A stretch of 44,766 bases of DNA, taken from assembly GCA_009379825.1 (NCBI GenBank), contig WHTA01000049.1, positions 1 through 44,766 of the forward strand, read 5' to 3'. The stretch comes from Streptosporangiales bacterium. Lineage in GTDB: Bacteria > Actinomycetota > Actinomycetes > Streptosporangiales > WHST01. This document shows, one piece after another, positions 39,907 to 44,766 of this stretch. The notes beneath the pieces were generated by a model, which saw only the letters and a program-made list of their open reading frames with translations, ran no database searches and was not told the origin of the DNA. The first letter of the stretch is position 1; the number at the start of each line of letters is the position of its first letter. The translations under genes and the position numbers were made by a program.

Positions 39907-41106
39907 GTGGCAGCGGATCCGGACGGCTCCGGAGCCGGGTCGCGTCCTGCGCAGATGTCGGCAGCGGCCGTCGAGGAGTTGCGGCGGATGGGGCTCGACC
40001 CGGTGGCGATGGGGGTGCCAGGCGCCGCCGCCCGGCCACCGGCCTCGCCGCACGCCCGGCGACCTGCCGTCCCTTGGCCGGGCGAGTCGCCCGGCCAAGG
40101 GACGGCGCAGCCGGCGCAGGGCGTCAACCCGCAGAAGTTCCCCGAGCAGCACGACCCGAACGCGGCGCCACAGCAGAGCACCTGGGCGACGGCGCCGTCC
40201 GCGCCCGGTAGTGGCGGCCCGGCCTCGGCGGCCGGCGCGCTGCCGCAGGCGGTGCGGCGCGGCGGCCGCACCGGGTTGCGCGGTCTGTTCAACGTGAACA
40301 GCGCAGGGCAGGCGATGGCCCAGTCGGCGCTGCTCGAACGGGCCGGTGCGTCGTTACGGGGGCCGCGCCGGGTGGCGTTCCTGAGCTTCAAGGGTGGTGT
40401 CGGCAAGACGAGTGTCACCGCCTTGACCGGGCTCGTCCTCGGTGGCATCAGGCCCGGCGGGGTGGCCGCCCTCGACGCCGACCCGGACAGGGGCACGCTG
40501 GTGCGCCGGCTCGACACCGTGCAGCCACCGTCGATCAGGGACTTCCTGTGGCGCGTCTACCAGTCGCCGCAGACCGATCCGCGGTTGCTGACGCACGCGA
40601 CCCAGGGTGGGCTGCACGTACTCGACTCGGCCAGGTCGCCGATCCTCGTCGACGCGCCGACGCCGAAGGAGGTGTGGTGGGCGGTGCGCACGCTGGAGCG
40701 CACCTGTCCGGTGATCCTGCTGGACTGCGGCACCGCGCTCACCCACCCGCTGACCGAGGTGATCCTGAAGACCGTGGACGCGGTCATGGTGATCACCACG
40801 CCGTCGGACGACGCGGTCGCCGCGTGCTTCTCCACCCTCGGCTGGTTGGAACGCAACGGGCACGAGAAGCTCGCCGCCGACGCCGCGGTGGCGATCACCG
40901 ACGTACGGAAGTCGCGCTTCGACCGCAAGCTGCACAACGAGCTACGCAAGGAGATCGGGCAGCGGGTGGGTTCGGTCTTCAGCTTCGGCTTCGACCCCGG
41001 CCTGGTCCGCGGCGGCGTCATCACCCTGGACGACCTGTCGGTGGCCAGCAGGGAGACGGCGCTTGCCGCCGCCGCCTGGACGGTCAGCGGCCACCGGGAC
41101 CGCTGA
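39907..41106 (+). CDS. EspI-like MinD/ParA-family ATPase of the ESX locus
   Basis: A 399-residue ATPase with a Pro/Ala/Gly-rich N-terminal arm of about 150 residues, then a MinD-like domain. The deviant Walker A is 'FLSFKGGVGKTSVTALTG', followed by 'VAALDADPDRGTLVRRL' and 'VILLDCGTALTHPL', with a switch-type motif 'DAVMVITTPSDDAV'. In mycobacteria EspI has this layout and modulates ESX-1 under low ATP. GTG 39907 has GGGGG upstream and follows eccD. The N-terminal arm contains a perfect 41-nt palindrome at 40066-40106. Its regulatory role here is inferred from the family. Confidence 0.85.
   Translation: MAADPDGSGAGSRPAQMSAAAVEELRRMGLDPVAMGVPGAAARPPASPHARRPAVPWPGESPGQGTAQPAQGVNPQKFPEQHDPNAAPQQSTWATAPSAPGSGGPASAAGALPQAVRRGGRTGLRGLFNVNSAGQAMAQSALLERAGASLRGPRRVAFLSFKGGVGKTSVTALTGLVLGGIRPGGVAALDADPDRGTLVRRLDTVQPPSIRDFLWRVYQSPQTDPRLLTHATQGGLHVLDSARSPILVDAPTPKEVWWAVRTLERTCPVILLDCGTALTHPLTEVILKTVDAVMVITTPSDDAVAACFSTLGWLERNGHEKLAADAAVAITDVRKSRFDRKLHNELRKEIGQRVGSVFSFGFDPGLVRGGVITLDDLSVASRETALAAAAWTVSGHRDR
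40066..40106. repeat. Perfect 41-nt palindrome inside the EspI-like gene
   Basis: Twenty-base arms (40066-40085 and 40087-40106) are exactly complementary around one central G at 40086. The left arm begins GCCGTCCCTTGGCCGGG. It codes for Pro/Gly/Trp residues in the disordered N-terminal arm, in frame. In RNA it would form a very stable hairpin. Confidence 0.95.
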
Positions 41107-41114
41107 CGCCGGTC

Positions 41115-41699
41115 TCAGCCGTTCGCCGCCCACCAGTCAGGGGCGAGCTGGGCCATCTGGACGGTGTCGTGCCACTGGCCGGCGTGGAACATCGCCTCCC
41201 TGCGGCGGCCCTCCTCGGCGAAACCCACCCTGCGGTACGCGGCGATGCCCCTCGTGTTGAACGCGAACGTCTCGAGCTGGATGCGGTGCAGGCCCATCTC
41301 CACGTAGCCGTAACGCACGAGCACGCGCAGCGCGTCGGTGCCGTACCCCGCGCTCCAGTACGGCGGTCCGAGCACGATGGCCAGCGTCGCGCACCTGTTC
41401 TTGTCCACGCCGTGCAGGGTGGCCTGGCCGATCAGTGCGCCGCCGTCGAGTAGCTCGACGGCGAACCCGGCGTCGTTGCCTGCGTTGGCGTTCCAGCCGC
41501 GCATCAGGTCGATGGTGCCTGCGGTGGGCGTTGGCCGCACCCACAGCGTCTGCAGCACCTTGACCGCGGGGTCGTTCCACCAGTCGGCGAGCTGCGCCAG
41601 GTCCGGTTCGCGTACCTCGCGCAGGCGTACGTTCTCGCCGCGCAGCAGGGAGTTCGCGTAGTCGATCGCGTCGGACATGCCTTGCCAGCTGTTGCTCAT
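41115..41699 (-). CDS. GNAT-family N-acetyltransferase, RimJ/RimL type
   Basis: A 194-residue acetyltransferase. 'VRLREVREPDLAQLADWWNDP' is the usual start, then 'GALIGQATLHGVD', 'CATLAIVLGPPYWSAGYGTDALRVLVRYGYVEMGLHRIQLETFAFNTRGIAAYRRVGFAEEGRRREA', which includes the acetyl-CoA-binding loop and the RimL-like end. ATG 41699 is used with ATG 41678 as alternative. Substrates of such proteins range from ribosomal proteins to small amines; none can be chosen here. It converges with the EspI-like gene. Confidence 0.9.
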   Translation of the reverse strand: MSNSWQGMSDAIDYANSLLRGENVRLREVREPDLAQLADWWNDPAVKVLQTLWVRPTPTAGTIDLMRGWNANAGNDAGFAVELLDGGALIGQATLHGVDKNRCATLAIVLGPPYWSAGYGTDALRVLVRYGYVEMGLHRIQLETFAFNTRGIAAYRRVGFAEEGRRREAMFHAGQWHDTVQMAQLAPDWWAANG

Positions 41700-41715
41700 G
41701 CCCCGATGATGCCGG

Positions 41716-42825
41716 TCAGCTCACGGCGTAGCGACGCAGGGCGGCGTGGTCGACGGTCACGCCGAGGCCGGGCGACCGCGGCACGGTCAGCCAGCCGTCG
41801 CCGTCGACGGTCAGTGGCTCGGTGAGGAAGAAGTCCCTGCGGTGTTCCGTCCATCCGGGTGGGTCGTAAGGGAACTCGAGGTACGGCACGTTGCCCACGC
41901 CCGCGGCGACCTGCAGGTTGGCGGCGAGGCCGAGCCCGTTGGTCCAGGTGTGCGGGGTGAACCACCGGTGCTTCAGGTGGGCGAGCTCGGCGAGGAACCG
42001 GCAGCGGGACATCCCGGCGGACAGCACGACGTCGGGCTGGTAGATGTCGAACGCGTCCGCCTGCACCAGGTCGACGAGCTCGGCGAGCGTACGGACCATC
42101 TCCCCGCCGGCCACCCGAATGCCGGTCTGCTCACGCACCGTGCGGACCGCCGGCAGGTCGTGCTGCGGCAGCGGCTCCTCCAGCCAGTACACGTCCAGCT
42201 CCGCCAGCTCGGCGGCGAGGCGACGTACGGAGACGGCATCGAGCGCGGGTGTGGTGTCGCCGCTCATCCGCCACATCTGGTTGAGGTCGACCATCACGGC
42301 GATGTCCGGCCCGACCGCCTCGCGCACCGCGCGTACGGCCGCGACGCCGGCGCCGACCTGGTCGGCGGCGATCCGCAGCTTCATCGCGCGGAAGCCGCGC
42401 TCGACCGCGGCCACGGCGCGCTCGGCCCGCTCGTCCGGCGGGCACAGCGCACCGAACGAGGCGTAGGCGCGCAGCCGGTCGGTGGCGCCGCCGAGCAGGG
42501 TGGCGGCCGGTTGGCCGCAGGCCTTGCCTGCGATGTCCCACAGCGCCGCCTCCATCGGCCAGTACCGCGCGGCGTGGAAGTCGATGGTCTCGATGACCCG
42601 CACGTGCTCCGCGATGGCGAGCGGGTCCTTGCCGACGAACAGGTCGAGGTAGCTCTCGAAGCCGGTCATGGTGTCGCCCGACCCGTAGCCGACGATGCCG
42701 TCGTCGGTGCGTACCTCCACGACCGTGGCGTCCAGGTGGGTGCGCGGCTGCAGGTCCCACGCGGCGTGGAACGACGGGTCGAGCGGCAGCCGTGCCCGGT
42801 GGAGCAGGACCTCGGTGATCAGCAC
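41716..42825 (-). CDS. Enolase-superfamily (mandelate racemase / muconate lactonising type) enzyme
   Basis: A 369-residue enzyme abstracting a proton alpha to a carboxylate. The N-terminal cap has 'VEVRTDDGIVGYGSGDTMTG', and the barrel has the catalytic lysine region 'FRAMKLRIAADQ', metal ligands in 'VMVDLNQMW', 'YWLEEPLPQHD' and 'RVAGGEM', and 'YQPDVVLSAGMSRCRF'. This fits mandelate-racemase-type dehydratases of sugar acids and related acids, with the reaction unknown. GTG 42825 has GAGGAG 11 bases upstream. It is divergent from the hydrolase at 43071, with a hairpin between them. Confidence 0.88.
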   Translation of the reverse strand: MLITEVLLHRARLPLDPSFHAAWDLQPRTHLDATVVEVRTDDGIVGYGSGDTMTGFESYLDLFVGKDPLAIAEHVRVIETIDFHAARYWPMEAALWDIAGKACGQPAATLLGGATDRLRAYASFGALCPPDERAERAVAAVERGFRAMKLRIAADQVGAGVAAVRAVREAVGPDIAVMVDLNQMWRMSGDTTPALDAVSVRRLAAELAELDVYWLEEPLPQHDLPAVRTVREQTGIRVAGGEMVRTLAELVDLVQADAFDIYQPDVVLSAGMSRCRFLAELAHLKHRWFTPHTWTNGLGLAANLQVAAGVGNVPYLEFPYDPPGWTEHRRDFFLTEPLTVDGDGWLTVPRSPGLGVTVDHAALRRYAVS

Positions 42826-42856
42826 GTCGCGTGGACTCCTCGGCGGACAAACAAGC

Positions 42857-42893
42857 CACCCCGCCAGGTCACGGGGGACGGCCTGGCGGGGTG
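42857..42893. promoter_or_regulatory. 12-bp stem hairpin in the gap between the enolase-like and hydrolase genes
   Basis: CACCCCGCCAGG (42857-42868) pairs exactly with CCTGGCGGGGTG (42882-42893) around 13 bases. It lies 32 bp upstream of the leftward gene start, so it would be in the 5' leader of that message. Either a leader structure or a terminator for leftward read-through is possible. The remaining 42894-43070 stretch shows no gene or clear promoter. Confidence 0.5.
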
Positions 42894-43070
42894 TGCACAA
42901 CGACTATAAGCCGACAACGGGCGAGACGGCTGCAGAAATCGTCGGAGGACGACGATACGGACTCTCCGTTACCGGCCTTCCGGCAATGGTCTTGTCGGAA
43001 CGTCGCGTCCTGTCCAGGGTCGGAGAGCACGCGACGACGATGTCGGCGGCTGAGGAGGGCTGCGCCAACG

Positions 43071-43934
43071 ATGAGCACCCCGCAGGAGATGGTTCCCGGC
43101 GATCACCGGGACCCGGTCCGCGCGTACGAGACCGGCCGCACGACCGTGTTCGCCGCCGCGTGTGACCAGCGCTTCTCGTACTGCATGTACCTACCGGAAG
43201 CGCGCGCAGCCGGCCACCGGCCACGGCTGCTCGTACTGATCCACGGCACCGAGCGCGGCAACGCGCACTACAGGAACCGGTTCGCGGAGTTCGCCGAGGA
43301 ACACGGGTGCGCCGTGCTCGCGCCGCTGTTCCCCGCCGGCATCGACGAGCCCGGGGAGCTGCACAACTACAAGTTCATCGAGTACCACGGCATCAGGTAC
43401 GACCAGGTGCTGCTCGACATCGTCGAGGAGGTCGGCGAGCGCTATGACCTGGACACCGAGCGGTTCCTCATCCACGGCTTCTCCGGCGGCGGGCAGTTCG
43501 TGCACCGCTTCCTCTACCTCCACCCGGACCGGCTCGCCGCGGCGTCCATCGGCGCCCCAGGCAGGATCACCCAGCTCGACGACGAGCTGCCCTGGTGGCT
43601 GGGTACGGGCGGCTTCGCGGAGCTGTTCGGCGCGCCGGTGGACGTCGACGCGCTACGCCGGGTCGCGGTGCAGATGGTGGTCGGCGACCAGGACGTGGAG
43701 ACGTGGGAGATCAACAACCCGGGCCACACGAACTGGATGGCGGGTGTGGAGGAGACGGGGAACACCAGGATCGAGCGGTTGCAGACGCTGCAGGACAACT
43801 ACCTGAGTCACCGGCTGGACGTGCGGTTCGACCTGATGCCCGGCGTCGCACACCACGGCGACGGGGTGTTGCCGGCGGTCAAGGACTTCTTCAGCGACGT
43901 CCTCGCCGCCGCGGGAGGTGAACGGCATGGCTGA
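43071..43934 (+). CDS. Alpha/beta-hydrolase fold protein
   Basis: A 287-residue hydrolase. 'RLLVLIHGTERGN' is the oxyanion-hole strand, 'FLIHGFSGGGQFVHRFLYLHPDRLAAASIGAPG' contains the nucleophile elbow G-x-S-x-G, 'MVVGDQDVETWEINNPGH' probably carries the acid, and 'LMPGVAHHGDGVLPAVKDFF' the catalytic histidine. It has the look of a dienelactone-hydrolase or esterase of the PHB-depolymerase-like group. ATG 43071 has GAGGAGGGC 12 bases upstream. It overlaps the next gene by eight bases, so it is co-transcribed with a solute-binding protein and may process an imported ester. Confidence 0.85.
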   Translation: MSTPQEMVPGDHRDPVRAYETGRTTVFAAACDQRFSYCMYLPEARAAGHRPRLLVLIHGTERGNAHYRNRFAEFAEEHGCAVLAPLFPAGIDEPGELHNYKFIEYHGIRYDQVLLDIVEEVGERYDLDTERFLIHGFSGGGQFVHRFLYLHPDRLAAASIGAPGRITQLDDELPWWLGTGGFAELFGAPVDVDALRRVAVQMVVGDQDVETWEINNPGHTNWMAGVEETGNTRIERLQTLQDNYLSHRLDVRFDLMPGVAHHGDGVLPAVKDFFSDVLAAAGGERHG

Positions 43935-44766
43935 CAGCGTGTTCGGACGCCGGCTTTCGCGGCGCACGATGCTTCGCGGCGGGGTCGCGACGGCACTCTC
44001 GCTCGGTGGGCTCGCCGCCGTCGGTGCCTGTTCACCGCCGAAGGGCGCCGTCGGTGAGCCCGCGCGCAAGGAGCCGCGGCCGGACTACTACCCGAGCGAC
44101 TACGGCAAGCTCGTCGAGGCCTCCAAGAAGGAGGGCGGCAGCCTCACGATCTACTCGAACATGGACTCCTACAACTGGGAGCCCATCCTCGCCGGGTTCA
44201 TGGCGCACTACCCGTGGATCGAGGAGATCAACACCACGAACTTCGACAGTTCCGAGGTGTTCCAGCGCCACATGGCGGAGGCGTCCAAGGCGCGGGCGCG
44301 GGCCAGCCTGTTGGTCAGCGGTGACCCGATCAGCTGGCGGCAGATGTCCGAGGAGGACGAGCTCGAGCTGTACGAGTCGCCCGAGGAGTCGAAGCTGCCC
44401 GAGTTCGGGAAGGCGCTGCCCGGTGTCTACGTCTTCTCCTCCGACGTCATCCTGATCGCGTACAACAAGCTGGAACTGAGCGCCGACGAGTATCCGGACA
44501 GCCTGGAGTCGATCGCCCGGATGACGGAGCAGGACGAGCACCGCTTCAAGAACAAGGTGACCACGTACAGCACCGACTCGGGCTTCGGGCTCGCCATCCA
44601 CCTGTCGTACTACCGGGGTCTCGAGCGGGCGGGCAAGGATCCGTGGGCGATGTACGACCGGCTGCTGCCGATCACCAGGGCGGAGGAGTCGTCCGGGCCG
44701 ATGGTGGACAAGATCGCCACCGGCGAGTACCTCGCCGGCTACTTCATGTCGAGCACCATCGTGATC
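43927..44766 (+). CDS. Extracellular solute-binding lipoprotein (family 1), cut by the window edge
   Basis: A partial gene of at least 280 residues. It has a twin-arginine leader ('RLSRRTMLRGGVATALSLGG') and lipobox 'AVGAC', then a linker and 'DYGKLVEASKKEGGSLTIYSN', typical of Fe(III)/putrescine/sulfate-type binding proteins (FbpA, PotD-like). 'GVYVFSSDVILIAYNKLEL' and 'GEYLAGYFMSS' are consistent. ATG 43927 lies within the hydrolase end; the GAGGTGAACGGC upstream is a suitable ribosome site. The permeases and ATPase of this importer should lie right of the window. No stop codon is seen before the edge. Confidence 0.88.
   Translation, partial: MADSVFGRRLSRRTMLRGGVATALSLGGLAAVGACSPPKGAVGEPARKEPRPDYYPSDYGKLVEASKKEGGSLTIYSNMDSYNWEPILAGFMAHYPWIEEINTTNFDSSEVFQRHMAEASKARARASLLVSGDPISWRQMSEEDELELYESPEESKLPEFGKALPGVYVFSSDVILIAYNKLELSADEYPDSLESIARMTEQDEHRFKNKVTTYSTDSGFGLAIHLSYYRGLERAGKDPWAMYDRLLPITRAEESSGPMVDKIATGEYLAGYFMSSTIVI

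Noticed and set aside
1-44766. CRISPR arrays, rRNA genes or insertion sequences
   Set aside because: No spaced short repeats, rRNA-like stretches, transposase motifs or IS-type terminal repeats were seen in the window.

Overview
The window comes from a high-GC Gram-positive actinobacterium. The evidence is strong G/C third-position codon use, frequent GTG starts, AGGAGG-type ribosome binding sites, ATGA/GTGA gene overlaps, a type VII (ESX) secretion locus with WXG100 proteins, a LytR-CpsA-Psr protein and twin-arginine lipoproteins. The genus cannot be fixed from this sequence alone.

Positions 1-9690 look like accessory DNA. An excisionase and tyrosine integrase lie 3' of a tRNA-Arg(ACG) gene, as at the end of a tRNA-integrated element that extends left of the window. 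Right of the tRNA follow a second tyrosine recombinase, an HxlR regulator diverging from an alpha/beta hydrolase over a two-dyad operator, a spermidine-synthase-like gene, and a NikA/DppA-type ABC importer operon. That operon carries two single-base frameshifts, one in the binding protein and one in the fused ATPase, and has Zur-like and Nur-like dyads in front of it.

Positions 9690-19050 hold core-like genes: a methyltransferase, a peroxiredoxin-like protein, a HAD hydrolase, a Crp/Fnr regulator and a small membrane protein. A compact three-gene operon follows: an MJ0619/Tes-like radical SAM protein, an ArsM-like methyltransferase and a MerA/Lpd-like flavoprotein. It diverges from an IclR regulator and amidase, and tRNA-Ser(GCT) comes next. 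The radical SAM operon is the best candidate for an undescribed pathway.

Positions 19100-29860 hold a TrkA-type potassium channel, an acyl-CoA ligase, a SecD-like orphan, and a phenylacetate catabolic operon (paaABCDE, a 3-hydroxyacyl-CoA dehydrogenase, paaK). The operon diverges from a TetR regulator and thioesterase over a 16-bp palindrome. paaD and paaE begin with near-identical 114-bp segments encoding a glycine-rich N-terminal extension.

Positions 29950-41106 hold a small unknown gene, a phosphotransferase, an LCP protein and an ESX-type secretion locus: two WXG100-like proteins, two membrane proteins, EccC, EccD and an EspI-like MinD-family ATPase. EccB, EccE and mycosin are not in the window. 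The EspI-like gene contains a perfect 41-nt palindrome. The right end has a GNAT acetyltransferase, an enolase-superfamily enzyme, an alpha/beta hydrolase, and a solute-binding lipoprotein cut by the window edge.
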